A stretch of DNA of 64,000 nt from Sphingobium trunci (GCF_022664535.1 NZ_JAKUJY010000008.1:62001-126000), one strand, 5' to 3'; positions 9,045 to 18,844 are shown, counted from the stretch's first letter. Translations and numbers: made by a program. Notes: a model not told the origin generated them from the sequence alone.

Positions 9045-9317
9045 ATGGCTTCGGTACGACACAGGCGCCCCACGCCTGACCGATGGACGCTACGGGCGCG
9101 CCCCGCCTTCCTCTATGTGATGTACGGCCTGCTGCTCTGGTCGGTGCCGCTGGGACTGATCGGGGGCGTCCGGCCGGACATGGCGGCGGCGATCATCCGC
9201 GCGATGCAGGCCTATTTCAACGCCTTGCCGGAGCCGCTCTACGCGCTCTTCGGAACGGGCTATCTAGGCTATACCGCCGCCAGGGCCTGGGGAAAGGCCA
9301 AGGGGGTGGAACGCTAA
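9045..9317 (+). CDS. Holin of the 3TM family
   Basis: A 90-residue membrane protein with a basic N-terminus, two clear hydrophobic segments (about residues 20-42 and 62-82) and a short basic tail. Family features include the segment FLYVMYGLLLWSVPLG and the C-terminal ALFGTGYLGYTAARAWGKAKG, as in 3TM holins paired with GH108 muramidases. It should form inner-membrane lesions that let the muramidase reach the cell wall. It forms a two-gene operon with the upstream muramidase. Confidence 0.8.
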   Translation: MASVRHRRPTPDRWTLRARPAFLYVMYGLLLWSVPLGLIGGVRPDMAAAIIRAMQAYFNALPEPLYALFGTGYLGYTAARAWGKAKGVER

Positions 9318-9320
9318 GGG

Positions 9321-10214
9321 TCAGCATCTGTCCATTGCGTTCCCATCGGGGAAATGGGTCTTCAGAAAGTCCAGCACGACACGCGCGCGGGGCGACAGCC
9401 GCTTGTGGGACGGATGGACGACGAGAATGTCGAGCGGAGCGATGCTGCTGTCCGGAAGGACCGGAAGCAATCGCCCCGCTTCGATATCGCGCCTGACCCG
9501 GATCGCGGGCAGCAGCGCTATGCCGAGTCCACTGAGCACCGCGCGATGGACCGCTTCGCTGCTGTCGCTGCGGAAGGTGCCGCTTACCACCCTCTCCCGC
9601 CCATCGATGGTCCAGCGGGCGGGCACGTCGCCATAAGCATAGGCGATGCATTGATGGGTGGACAAATCCTCGGCGCCCACCGGTGTGCCATGGCGGCCGA
9701 GATAATCGGGATGGGCCACCAGCAGGCGCGGCAGGGCACCCAGGCGATGCACGACCAGGCTGTCGTCGCCCACCGGCCCGACGCGCAAGGCAAGGTCCAA
9801 CCGGTCCTCCACCACGTCACGCTGCCAGTCGGTCATGGCGCAATCGAGCTGCAAGGCAGGATAGCGCGCCGTCAGTTCCCCCAGCCGCTCTACATAATGA
9901 AGGCCTAGCGCCGTGGTGAAGCCGATACGGACCAGACCGCTCGGCTCATTGCGCAACGGACCGAAATCCTGCTCCGCCACCTCCAACGCATCGAGCATGG
10001 TCCGTGCATGGATCAGCAACCGGTCCGCCTCCGGCGTCGGGATCAGCCTGCGCGTGGTGCGGTGAAACAGGGGTGTGCCGAAATGCGCCTCCACCTGGTC
10101 CAGGCGGCGCGCGATCGTGGTATGGCTGGCGTGCATCTCCTCGGCGACGCGCGAGAAATTCGGTTTCTCGCACAGCCGCACGAATGTCCGCAGGGCGATC
10201 AACAGGTCCGACAT
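9321..10214 (-). CDS. LysR family transcriptional regulator
   Basis: The 297-residue protein has the N-terminal winged helix of LysR regulators (ALRTFVRLCEKPNFSRVAEE, then the recognition helix around SHTTIARRLDQVEAHFG) and a C-terminal LysR substrate-binding domain from about residue 90. The start at 10214 gives the standard N-terminus. It is divergently transcribed from the CoA-transferase gene across about 100 bases that contain a perfect inverted repeat. This arrangement suggests that it autoregulates and controls the transferase. The inducer cannot be read from sequence. Confidence 0.9.
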   Translation of the reverse strand: MSDLLIALRTFVRLCEKPNFSRVAEEMHASHTTIARRLDQVEAHFGTPLFHRTTRRLIPTPEADRLLIHARTMLDALEVAEQDFGPLRNEPSGLVRIGFTTALGLHYVERLGELTARYPALQLDCAMTDWQRDVVEDRLDLALRVGPVGDDSLVVHRLGALPRLLVAHPDYLGRHGTPVGAEDLSTHQCIAYAYGDVPARWTIDGRERVVSGTFRSDSSEAVHRAVLSGLGIALLPAIRVRRDIEAGRLLPVLPDSSIAPLDILVVHPSHKRLSPRARVVLDFLKTHFPDGNAMDRC

Positions 10215-10223
10215 TTGCACTGA

Positions 10224-11825
<1,602 letters not shown>

Positions 11826-11914
11826 TGGTTTCCATCTTCCCTGCACCGAAGGCATGGAGAGAATGGAGAAGAACGCGCGTACGCTCCGGAAACTCGCCCT
11901 GCCAAAAATGAGAG

Positions 11915-11939
11915 GGGCCGCCGGATAAACCGACGGCCC
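11915..11939 (+). terminator. Hairpin downstream of the CoA-transferase gene
   Basis: Arms GGGCCGCCGG and CCGACGGCCC close a five-base loop (ATAAA) with one internal mismatch. No good T-run follows, so it may be a weak terminator or an mRNA 3' stabiliser. Confidence 0.45.
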
Positions 11940-12058
11940 GTCATTGACATGGTCAGCGGCCGGAAGTGCCGCCCAAGGGAAACGTTCCTCGCGCTATTCT
12001 CCAGTTACGACGCCTCGCCTGCAAAATGCAGCCGAAAGTCACCGAAATCCTGGAAAAC

Positions 12059-12076
12059 CGACGCTAACGGCGTCGC
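12059..12076 (-). terminator. Terminator of the candidate micro-gene
   Basis: On the minus strand the hairpin CGACGC-CGTTA-GCGTCG is followed by GTTTTCC. It begins two bases after the stop codon of the 18-codon reading frame. Confidence 0.5.
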
Positions 12077-12133
12077 TCAGCGGCGCGTTCCCCGAATGGA
12101 CTTGACCGACCCCATTGCTGAACCATGAGACAT
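12077..12133 (-). CDS. Candidate 18-residue micro-protein with a maximal Shine-Dalgarno
   Basis: The reading frame encodes MSHGSAMGSVKSIRGTRR, a small basic peptide. It is supported by its signals. The 14 bases AAAGGAGGTGATCC, seven bases from the ATG when counted from the AGGAGG core, are fully complementary to the 3' tail of 16S rRNA (established sequence of that tail). A terminator-like hairpin follows the stop at once. No family is recognised. It may be a real micro-protein, a leader peptide without a downstream gene, or an RNA whose function is to bind ribosomes. The coding potential of 18 codons alone proves nothing. Confidence 0.42.
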   Translation of the reverse strand: MSHGSAMGSVKSIRGTRR

Positions 12134-12332
12134 CGGATCACCTCCTTTCGCTAGTTGAAGCCCGTATAGCCGTTCCCGGATACTGGTCCTTCGCCGGCTA
12201 TGAAAGGATATGTGAATCAGACGGAGCGCTACTTCAAGGCTTGTAAAATTCTTTTTTCGAATCATACTTGTGCGTCCGCGTTTCGGCAGGCCATTTGCCC
12301 CGACACAGTCGGAAACGCCCAAAATCAGAAAC
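12134..12332. other. Intergenic region without recognised gene
   Basis: This interval, less GC-rich than its surroundings, separates the minus-strand lipoprotein gene from the micro-gene. It contains the micro-gene's Shine-Dalgarno (12135-12148) and probably its promoter, but no convincing promoter hexamers or other gene were seen. Confidence 0.5.
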
Positions 12333-12887
12333 TTAGCCGCGACAGTCCTCGACGACGCGGCCGACCTCCGCCCAAGCAGGCAGGATCAGCGTGTCCAGCC
12401 CCTGCACTTCGACGGCGAAGCGGCCCCTGCTATAGGCGATTTGATCCAGCGTCGCGTCGTTCGCGGCACGGATCGCCTGCGTCGCCGGCATGGTTCCAGC
12501 GGCAGCGCCGGCAGGCCAGGTGACCGCGCCATAACTGGTCCGCACCGTCATCGCCGTCCGCGCGAGGCCCGGCCGCAGGACGCGGACCTGCCGCGCCGCC
12601 TTGTCGCAGCGCAGGATGAACAGGCTGCTCCCCGTCCCCGGCCCGAACAGCGCGACCGATCCGGCCCCGTCGGCCTGATAGCGCCAGTCGCCCGGCGTGG
12701 TCGGCCGGTCCTGCCACTCGACCGGCGCAGGCGGTGGAGGCGATGCGGGCTGGGTCAGCGGAGCAGGCCTGGGCGCCGGTGCGGGGGCGGGCGGACGTTC
12801 CGGCGCACCGACGCAACCGGCCAGCAGGAGGAAGGGCGCCACCAGCGCGGCAGGGAGCAGGGATATGGGGGGCGGGGATAAACGCAT
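12333..12887 (-). CDS. Hypothetical lipoprotein
   Basis: The 184-residue product begins with a lipoprotein signal peptide ending in the lipobox LLAGC, with the modified cysteine at residue 25. A proline- and alanine-rich linker (about residues 30-55) leads to a folded region of some 120 residues with no recognised domain; it contains two later cysteines, one near the C-terminus (VVEDCRG). It is probably anchored in the outer or inner membrane facing the periplasm. The ATG at 12887 follows GGAGG at good spacing. Similar short proteins occur in sphingomonads, but no function can be assigned. Confidence 0.72.
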   Translation of the reverse strand: MRLSPPPISLLPAALVAPFLLLAGCVGAPERPPAPAPAPRPAPLTQPASPPPPAPVEWQDRPTTPGDWRYQADGAGSVALFGPGTGSSLFILRCDKAARQVRVLRPGLARTAMTVRTSYGAVTWPAGAAAGTMPATQAIRAANDATLDQIAYSRGRFAVEVQGLDTLILPAWAEVGRVVEDCRG

Positions 12888-13013
12888 CGCGCCTCCATGC
12901 CCCAGGGCAAGCCGTTGCATCAACCCGAAAAGGCCAGGATCGAGGACGACATGAGGCGCCCCGCCCGATGAGTGCCAGGCGCCCGATTTCACCGCTTCCG
13001 GGCCGCCCCGGCG

Positions 13014-13042
13014 TTGACAGTCCAAAGCCGAATCGCTAAGGG
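13014..13042 (+). promoter_or_regulatory. Candidate promoter of the rpsM-rplQ operon
   Basis: A consensus -35 box TTGACA (13014-13019) is followed after 17 bases by TAAGGG (13037-13042), a weak -10. It lies about 190 bases upstream of rpsM, with a terminator-like hairpin in between. Confidence 0.45.
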
Positions 13043-13070
13043 CACCCCTTCCCGATACGCTGGCGAGCGG

Positions 13071-13098
13071 CAGTGCAAAGGCACTGGCCGTCTTTTTT
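13071..13098 (+). terminator. Attenuator-like hairpin in the rpsM leader
   Basis: Arms CAGTGC and GCACTG enclose AAAG, and after GCCG comes TCTTTTTT. No plus-strand gene precedes it within the window segment from 11826, so it is more likely a leader terminator (attenuator) than the end of an upstream gene. Confidence 0.5.
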
Positions 13099-13206
13099 GC
13101 GTCTTGGGGCCTATCGAATCGGCTGCGGTCCTTTTAGGGACTTCGGCCCGGACGCTTTGAGATGGGGCGGCGCCAACCGCCCCGTGGAGCAGGAGTACAG
13201 AATACC

Positions 13207-13575
13207 ATGGCACGTATTGCGGGTGTCAACATCCCGACCAACAAGCGCGTGATCATCGCGCTCACCTACATTCACGGCATCGGCCGCAAGACCGCCGTCG
13301 ACATCGCCGACAAGCTGGGCATCGACCACGGCCGCCGCGTTCAGGACCTGTCGGACGCCGAAGTCCTGCAGATTCGCGAAGCCATCGACGCCGATCACAC
13401 GGTGGAAGGCGACCTGCGCCGCGAAACCGCGATGAACATCAAGCGCCTGATGGATCTGGCCTGCTATCGCGGCCTGCGTCATCGCAAGGGCCTGCCGGTC
13501 CGCGGCCAGCGCACGCACACCAATGCGCGCACCCGCAAGGGCAAGGCGAAGCCGATCGCCGGCAAGAAGAAGTAA
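13207..13575 (+). CDS. rpsM: 30S ribosomal protein S13
   Basis: S13 sits in the head of the small subunit, contacts tRNA in the P site and forms the inter-subunit bridge with L5. The 122-residue protein begins [15 protein letters not shown] and contains THGIG-type helix-hairpin-helix (IHGIGRKTA) and the C-terminal basic tail [24 protein letters not shown]. Length and motifs are those of alphaproteobacterial S13. It opens the rpsM-rpsK-rpoA-rplQ cluster. In many relatives adk precedes it; here no adk is seen and a lipoprotein gene lies upstream on the other strand. Confidence 0.98.
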   Translation: MARIAGVNIPTNKRVIIALTYIHGIGRKTAVDIADKLGIDHGRRVQDLSDAEVLQIREAIDADHTVEGDLRRETAMNIKRLMDLACYRGLRHRKGLPVRGQRTHTNARTRKGKAKPIAGKKK

Positions 13576-13596
13576 TTCGTCCGGGGGACGAATTAC
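13572..13596 (+). other. Perfect hairpin over the rpsM stop codon
   Basis: Two 11-base arms, GTAATTCGTCC and GGACGAATTAC, enclose GGG. The 5' arm contains the rpsM stop codon TAA. No T-run follows, so it is not a standard terminator; it may be a processing, stability or coupling element between rpsM and rpsK. Confidence 0.7.
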
Positions 13597-13666
13597 TCCG
13601 CCGGAGGCAGCCCTCCCCAAGCGAGACGCCTTCTGCGCAACCAGATTTCAGTAGGATAGAGCAAAA

Positions 13667-14056
13667 ATGGCACGCGAACCCCAGCGCATCAAGCGCCGCG
13701 AACGCAAGAACATCTCGGCTGGCGTGGCGCACGTCAACGCCAGCTTCAACAACACCATGGTGACCATCACCGACGCCCAGGGCAATGCGATCAGCTGGTC
13801 CTCGGCCGGCATGATGGGCTTCAAGGGCAGCCGCAAGTCGACTCCCTATGCCGCGCAGGTCTGCGCCGAAGACGCGGGCCGCAAGGCCGCCGAACATGGC
13901 GTGCGCACCCTGGAAGTCGAAGTGAAGGGCCCCGGTTCGGGCCGTGAATCGGCTCTGCGCGCGCTGCAGGCCGTCGGCTTCCACATCACCTCGATCCGCG
14001 ACGTGACGCCGATCCCGCACAACGGTGTGCGTCCGTCCAAGCGCCGCCGCGTCTAA
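13667..14056 (+). CDS. rpsK: 30S ribosomal protein S11
   Basis: S11 lies on the platform of the small subunit near the Shine-Dalgarno helix. The 129-residue protein carries the family core: [43 protein letters not shown] and the C-terminal [15 protein letters not shown]. It follows rpsM by 91 bases, which hold a perfect hairpin, and precedes rpoA by 120 bases. The ATG at 13667 follows a weak GGATAGAG site. Confidence 0.98.
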   Translation: MAREPQRIKRRERKNISAGVAHVNASFNNTMVTITDAQGNAISWSSAGMMGFKGSRKSTPYAAQVCAEDAGRKAAEHGVRTLEVEVKGPGSGRESALRALQAVGFHITSIRDVTPIPHNGVRPSKRRRV

Positions 14057-14176
14057 CTACCGGCCGCGATACGTGTGGGCGGCGGACGCGTCGCCCGCTC
14101 ACCCCATTTGCATCGGCCGGAACGTCCTGTTGGGACCAGGAGCTAAGCGTTTCGGCCTCATCCCCAGGGGAAATAC

Positions 14177-15241
14177 ATGACTGTCAACATGAAGAACTGG
14201 CAGGAATTGAAGAAGCCCAACAGCCTTGAGATCAAGGTGGCGGGCGACGGCAAGCGCAAGGCGACCTTCGTTGCCGAACCGCTGGAGCGCGGCTTCGGTC
14301 TGACGCTCGGCAATGCGCTGCGCCGGGTTCTTCTGTCCTCGCTTCAGGGCGCGGCGGTCACCTCGATCAAGATCGAGAACGTCCTCCACGAATTCTCCTC
14401 GCTCGCCGGCGTGCGCGAAGATGTGACGGACATCGTCCTCAACATCAAGCAGGTCGCGCTCAAGATGGAAGGCGACGGTCCCCGCCGTCTCCAGCTGTCG
14501 GCCACCGGCCCTGCCGAAGTGAAGGCGGGCGACATCATGACCGTGGGCGACATCGAGGTGATGAACCCCGATCTGGTGATCTGCCACCTCGACCAGGGCG
14601 CGACGCTCAACATGGAACTGACCGCCGACGTCGGCAAGGGCTATGTCCCCGCCGTCGCCAACCGTCCGGCCGACGCCCCGATCGGCCTGATCCCGGTCGA
14701 TGCGCTCTACTCGCCGGTGCGCCAGGTCGCCTACAAGGTCGACAATACCCGCGTCGGCCAGGAACTGGACTATGACAAGCTGTCGCTGACCGTCGAAACC
14801 GACGGCACCGTCACGCCGGAAGACGCGGTGGCCTATGCCGCCCGCATCCTGCAGGACCAGCTCCAGCTCTTCGTCCATTTCGAGGACGCGCTGCCCGCCG
14901 CCGCTCCGACTGCCGGTGCCGCAGCTGGCGCCTCGGCCGGCGAAGGCGAAAGCGACGCGAACCAGATCAACCGCTATCTGCTCAAGAAGGTGGACGAGCT
15001 GGAACTGTCGGTCCGTTCGGCCAACTGCCTCAAGAACGACAACATCATCTACATCGGCGATCTGGTCCAGAAGACCGAGGCCGAGATGCTGCGCACCCCC
15101 AATTTCGGCCGCAAGTCGCTGAACGAGATCAAGGAAGTGCTGTCGTCCATGGGCCTGCGCCTGGGCATGGACATCCCCGGCTGGCCGCCCGAGAATATCG
15201 AGGAAATGGCCAAGAAGCTCGAACAGGAGCTGCTGGGCTGA
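14177..15241 (+). CDS. rpoA: DNA-directed RNA polymerase subunit alpha
   Basis: The alpha subunit dimerises to nucleate RNA polymerase assembly and, through its C-terminal domain, contacts promoter UP elements and activators. The 354-residue product has the N-terminal domain ([31 protein letters not shown]) to about residue 240. A linker rich in alanine and glycine (about 241-262) follows, then the C-terminal helix-hairpin-helix domain with [14 protein letters not shown] and [16 protein letters not shown]. Length is usual for sphingomonads. It is separated from rplQ by 158 bases that contain two hairpins. Confidence 0.98.
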   Translation: MTVNMKNWQELKKPNSLEIKVAGDGKRKATFVAEPLERGFGLTLGNALRRVLLSSLQGAAVTSIKIENVLHEFSSLAGVREDVTDIVLNIKQVALKMEGDGPRRLQLSATGPAEVKAGDIMTVGDIEVMNPDLVICHLDQGATLNMELTADVGKGYVPAVANRPADAPIGLIPVDALYSPVRQVAYKVDNTRVGQELDYDKLSLTVETDGTVTPEDAVAYAARILQDQLQLFVHFEDALPAAAPTAGAAAGASAGEGESDANQINRYLLKKVDELELSVRSANCLKNDNIIYIGDLVQKTEAEMLRTPNFGRKSLNEIKEVLSSMGLRLGMDIPGWPPENIEEMAKKLEQELLG

Positions 15242-15250
15242 TCCCCATCC

Positions 15251-15275
15251 GTCACCCCGGCTTCGCTGGGGTGAC
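15251..15275 (+). repeat. REP-like hairpin after rpoA
   Basis: Arms GTCACCCC and GGGGTGAC flank a nine-base loop nine bases after the rpoA stop. The sequence resembles palindromic repeats common between sphingomonad genes. It has no T-run. Confidence 0.6.
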
Positions 15276-15336
15276 GATTGAAAGGTGAATGGGCGACGAC
15301 CTCTAACGGTTGCCTGGTCTGGGGTACCTGGGGGAT

Positions 15337-15361
15337 CCCATCAAAGTGACACTTTGATGGG
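15337..15361 (+). other. Perfect 12-bp palindrome between rpoA and rplQ
   Basis: CCCATCAAAGTG and CACTTTGATGGG flank a single A, so an RNA hairpin with about ten pairs and a small loop would form 39 bases before the rplQ start. It could be a processing or autoregulation site for L17, or a DNA-binding site; the sequence does not decide. Confidence 0.65.
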
Positions 15362-15399
15362 GCCTGGCCACGGCCCCTTAACGAACGAAGGAAAGACAC

Positions 15400-15825
15400 A
15401 TGCGTCACAAGGTTGGTCATCGCAAGCTGCAGCGCAGCGCCGGTCATCGCAACTCGCTGCTCCGCAACCTCGCGGCTTCGCTCATCAAGCATGAGCAGAT
15501 CCTGACGACCACGCCCAAGGCGAAGGAACTGCGCCCTTACGTCGAAAAGCTGATCACCCTCGCCAAGAAGGGTGGCCTGTCGAACCGCCGCCTGGCCCAT
15601 GCCCGCCTGCAGGACGACACCCAGCTGACCAAGCTGTTCGACGTCCTGGCCGAGCGCTACAAGGACCGCAACGGCGGCTACACCCGCGTGATCAAGGCCG
15701 GTTTCCGCGCTTCGGACGCGGCGCCGATCGCGATCATCGAACTGGTCGATCGCGACACCGACGCCAAGGGTCAGGATTCGGGTCCGGTCCAGGGCGCCGA
15801 TGCCGACGAGCTGGAAGCGGCCTGA
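15400..15825 (+). CDS. rplQ: 50S ribosomal protein L17
   Basis: L17 binds 23S rRNA near the exit-tunnel side of the large subunit. The 141-residue protein starts [20 protein letters not shown] and contains [15 protein letters not shown] and the [10 protein letters not shown] segment. The C-terminal extension beyond the E. coli protein (127 residues), acidic and ending [12 protein letters not shown], is common in alphaproteobacteria. It is the last gene of the operon, with two hairpins behind it, the second a strong terminator. Confidence 0.98.
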   Translation: MRHKVGHRKLQRSAGHRNSLLRNLAASLIKHEQILTTTPKAKELRPYVEKLITLAKKGGLSNRRLAHARLQDDTQLTKLFDVLAERYKDRNGGYTRVIKAGFRASDAAPIAIIELVDRDTDAKGQDSGPVQGADADELEAA

Positions 15826-15871
15826 TCCGCTGATACCACTTACCGCAAAGTGGTAATTTCGTTTTAGAACG

Positions 15872-15908
15872 GGCCGTGGCTTGATAAGAGCCACGGCCTG
15901 TTTTGTTT
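15872..15908 (+). terminator. Rho-independent terminator of the rpsM-rplQ operon
   Basis: Perfect 10-base arms GGCCGTGGCT and AGCCACGGCC with a seven-base loop are followed by TGTTTTGTTTC. A second stem (TACCACTT/AAGTGGTA, from 15834) lies just upstream. Confidence 0.85.
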
Positions 15909-15948
15909 CTTTTCTGTGTTTGTTTCGTGGGGTGGAAAGAGGGAGAGG

Positions 15949-18126
15949 ATGCGCGCCTTTGGCTGCCTTGCTTTGGCGTCGCTGTTGCTGGCCGCCCTCC
16001 CCGCCCGCGCGGAACCGGACGCGGCCGTCGCCAATATCGTCGCCAGCGCCAGGGGAGGCGGGCTGCGCTACCCCGCCGCCCGGCGGCTCGATCTGGTGGA
16101 GGATCATTTCGGCGTCAAGGTCGCCGATCCCTATCGCTGGCTGGAAAACGACCTGCGCACCGATCCCGCCGTCCGGACCTGGGTGGCGGACGAAAACCGC
16201 CTCACCCGCCGCTTCATCGACGACCTGCCGGGCCGCGACACGCTCAAGGCGCGGATGCAGGCGCTGTTCGCCCATGGCCGCTACACCATCCCGCGCAAGG
16301 CCGGGGGGCGCTATTTCTACGGCTATAACAAGGGCCTCCAGAACCAGACGCCGCTCTATGTGCGCGATGGCCTGAACGGCCCGCAACGGCTGCTGATCGA
16401 CCCCAATGAATGGGCCGAGGACGGTTCGGACGCCCTGGCGGAATGGGCGCCTTCTCCCGATGGCCGCTTCCTCCTCTATGGGGTGCAGGAGGCGGGAAGC
16501 GACTGGCGCACGCTCAAGGTGCTGGACGTCGCCACCGCCAGACCGCTCGACGACCAGGTTCAATGGGTCAAATTCTCGCAGCTGGCCTGGGACGGCCAGG
16601 GGCAGGGCTTCTTCTACTCCCGCTTCGCCGCGCCGCAGGACGCGTTCCAGTCCTCCGCGGTCGGCCAGCAACTCTGGTATCACCGCCTCGGCACGCCGCA
16701 GGCGCAGGACCAGCTCATCTATGCCACGCCCGACCAGCCCAAGCTCAGCCATGTGGCGCAGGTTACGCAGGATGGGCGCTGGCTGGTCATCAGCAGCTTC
16801 CAGGGCACCGACCCGCGCCGCGAACTGCATGTGGCGGAACTGACCGGCGGCAAGCTGAAGGTTCGCCCGCTGGTCAAGGGCATCACCAACGACTGGCGCC
16901 TGATCGGCAGCCGGGGACCGACGCTCTATTTCATCACCGACCAATATGCCGCGCATCTGCGCGTCGTCAGCATCGACGCCCGCCACCCCAGCCGATCCGG
17001 CAAGCAGGTCGTCGCCGAGCGTCAGGACACGCTGGCCGGCGGATCGCTGGTCGGCGATCGCCTGATCCTCGCCTATCTCCACGACGCGCAAACGGTAGCC
17101 GAACTGGTCGAGCTGGACGGCCGCAAGGTCGGCGACGTGCCGCTGCCCGGCATGGGCACCGCGGCGGGTTTCAGCGGGCGCGACGGCGATCCGGAGACCT
17201 TCTTCTCCTTCTCCGGCTTCACCACCCCGTCCAGCATCTATCGCTTCGATACGGCGACGCTGCGCTACGAGCTGTTCGCGCGGCCCGAACTGCCGTTCAA
17301 CCCGGATGATTACGGCATCGAGCAGATCAGCTATCCCTCGAAGGACGGCACGATGATCCCGATGACGGTCATCCGCAAAAAGGCGCTGGCCCTCTCGAAA
17401 ACCCCCGCGCCGACCATCCTCTACGGCTATGGCGGTTTCAACATCGCGCTGACGCCCGGCTATTCGGCCACCCGCATGGCCTGGCTGGAACAGGGCGGCG
17501 TCTATGCCATCGCCAATCTGCGCGGCGGCGGCGAGTTCGGCAAGGCATGGCACGACGCCGGCCGCCTCGCCAACAAGCAGAATGTGTTCGACGATTTCAT
17601 CGCGGCAGCCGAATATCTCAAGGCCAATGGCTATACCAGCAAGGACGGCCTCGCGATCGAGGGGCGCTCCAATGGCGGCCTGCTCGTCGGCGCGGTGGTG
17701 AACCAGCGGCCCGACCTGTTCGCCGCGGCGCTGCCCGCGGTGGGGGTGATGGACATGCTGCGCTTCGACCGCTTCACCGCCGGGCGCTACTGGATCGACG
17801 ATTATGGCTCACCCGCCAATGAGCAGGATTTCCACCTGCTCTACGGCTATTCGCCCTATCACAACATCACGGGCGGGAAGGATTATCCGGCCATATTGGT
17901 GACGACCGGCGACACGGACGACCGGGTCGTGCCCGCGCACAGCTTCAAATATGCGGCGGCGCTCCAGGCGGCCGATCTGGGGCCCAAACCGCGCCTCATC
18001 CGCATCGACAGCAAGGCGGGTCATGGAGCGGGCAAGCCGATCGACAAGCTGATCGACGAATATGCCGACAGCTACGCCTTTGCCGCCCATTATACCGGCC
18101 TGCCGATTCGCGACGAGCCGAAATAG
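15949..18126 (+). CDS. Prolyl oligopeptidase family serine peptidase
   Basis: The 725-residue enzyme should cut short peptides after proline. A signal peptide (LASLLLAALPARA) sends it to the periplasm. The N-terminal part after residue 40 has the POP start DPYRWLEND. A seven-bladed propeller follows, and the C-terminal alpha/beta-hydrolase domain has GYGGFN, the nucleophile in GRSNGG (Ser574), the acid in DTDDRVVP (around Asp657/658) and the histidine in KAGHGAG (His692). All catalytic residues are present. The ATG at 15949 follows GGGAGAGG. It begins just after the ribosomal operon terminator and appears monocistronic. Confidence 0.93.
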   Translation: MRAFGCLALASLLLAALPARAEPDAAVANIVASARGGGLRYPAARRLDLVEDHFGVKVADPYRWLENDLRTDPAVRTWVADENRLTRRFIDDLPGRDTLKARMQALFAHGRYTIPRKAGGRYFYGYNKGLQNQTPLYVRDGLNGPQRLLIDPNEWAEDGSDALAEWAPSPDGRFLLYGVQEAGSDWRTLKVLDVATARPLDDQVQWVKFSQLAWDGQGQGFFYSRFAAPQDAFQSSAVGQQLWYHRLGTPQAQDQLIYATPDQPKLSHVAQVTQDGRWLVISSFQGTDPRRELHVAELTGGKLKVRPLVKGITNDWRLIGSRGPTLYFITDQYAAHLRVVSIDARHPSRSGKQVVAERQDTLAGGSLVGDRLILAYLHDAQTVAELVELDGRKVGDVPLPGMGTAAGFSGRDGDPETFFSFSGFTTPSSIYRFDTATLRYELFARPELPFNPDDYGIEQISYPSKDGTMIPMTVIRKKALALSKTPAPTILYGYGGFNIALTPGYSATRMAWLEQGGVYAIANLRGGGEFGKAWHDAGRLANKQNVFDDFIAAAEYLKANGYTSKDGLAIEGRSNGGLLVGAVVNQRPDLFAAALPAVGVMDMLRFDRFTAGRYWIDDYGSPANEQDFHLLYGYSPYHNITGGKDYPAILVTTGDTDDRVVPAHSFKYAAALQAADLGPKPRLIRIDSKAGHGAGKPIDKLIDEYADSYAFAAHYTGLPIRDEPK

Positions 18127-18192
18127 CCGTTCAGCCCCGCGACAGCCGATCGGGCATAGCCCTGTCGCCCGTTGGATTTGAGGGATCGGGCA

Positions 18193-18753
18193 ATGACGAA
18201 GGCACGGTGGTTGGCGGGTACGGTGATGGCGGTGGCGCTGCTGGCGGGCGGTGTCCCTGCGCAGGCGCAATATCAGCCGCGCCAGAGCACGGCGCAGGAC
18301 CAGGACGATCTGGCCCAGCCTCCCGCCGACGAAGCGCAGGATACGCCCGATCGTCATGCCACCCCGCCGCGCGCCGACGATGATTTCTCTGACGTGGTGG
18401 CGCAGGACCAGCAAAGCCGTGCCACCTCCGATCCGCGCAGCGAACGCTATGGCCGCAGCAACGATGCCGCCGACGCAGCGCCGCAGGACCGGCCCGACGA
18501 GCAACAGGCGGACGAACTGACCACCAGCTGCGCCCTTGCCGCGCGCGACGAGGCCGAACATGACGGCGGCTATGCCGAAGTCCGCCAGATGCAGCAGCCG
18601 CGCGAAACCCGAAACGGCTTCGACGTGGAGGGCGATGTCGAGGTCCGTTCCGGCTGGAGGGCGCAGGACGGCACCATGCGGCATTTCACCTGCTCGGTGC
18701 AGAACGGCCGGATCGCCGACGTCTACTTCCAGCGGGACCGCGCCGCGCGTTAG
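18193..18753 (+). CDS. Hypothetical secreted protein
   Basis: The 186-residue protein has a signal peptide ending near AQAQ (residues about 24-27). A long acidic, Gln/Asp-rich and probably disordered region (about 28-110) is followed by a small C-terminal domain with two cysteines (TTSCALAARDEAE and RHFTCSVQNGRIADVYFQR). The C-terminal part resembles small periplasmic domains that end in a -VQNGRV- turn in other sphingomonad hypothetical proteins. It follows the peptidase by 66 bases and may share its transcript. No function is assigned. Confidence 0.65.
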   Translation: MTKARWLAGTVMAVALLAGGVPAQAQYQPRQSTAQDQDDLAQPPADEAQDTPDRHATPPRADDDFSDVVAQDQQSRATSDPRSERYGRSNDAADAAPQDRPDEQQADELTTSCALAARDEAEHDGGYAEVRQMQQPRETRNGFDVEGDVEVRSGWRAQDGTMRHFTCSVQNGRIADVYFQRDRAAR

Positions 18754-18844
18754 TGCTCCTTCCACTCACCCTGGGCGGCCCCGCTTTGGCCTTTCCTGTT
18801 TTACGTCAATAGATTAGCATTGACGCGAATCAGGGGAGTCAGGG

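Noticed and set aside
8278-9317. A prophage
   Set aside because: Only a muramidase and a holin are present, with no integrase, capsid, tail or attachment repeats in the flanks.
12135-12148. Fragment of a 16S rRNA gene 3' end on the plus strand
   Set aside because: Only 14 bases match the rRNA tail; the bases before it do not match the 16S helix 45 region, and on the minus strand it sits at ideal distance from a start codon.
12077-12322. A longer 81-codon version of the micro-gene frame
   Set aside because: It would read through the strong Shine-Dalgarno, which would then have no purpose, and the upstream start has no ribosome site.
15049-17553. A minus-strand frame of about 830 codons through rplQ and the peptidase
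   Set aside because: It crosses a ribosomal protein gene and the operon terminator in antisense and has no motifs.
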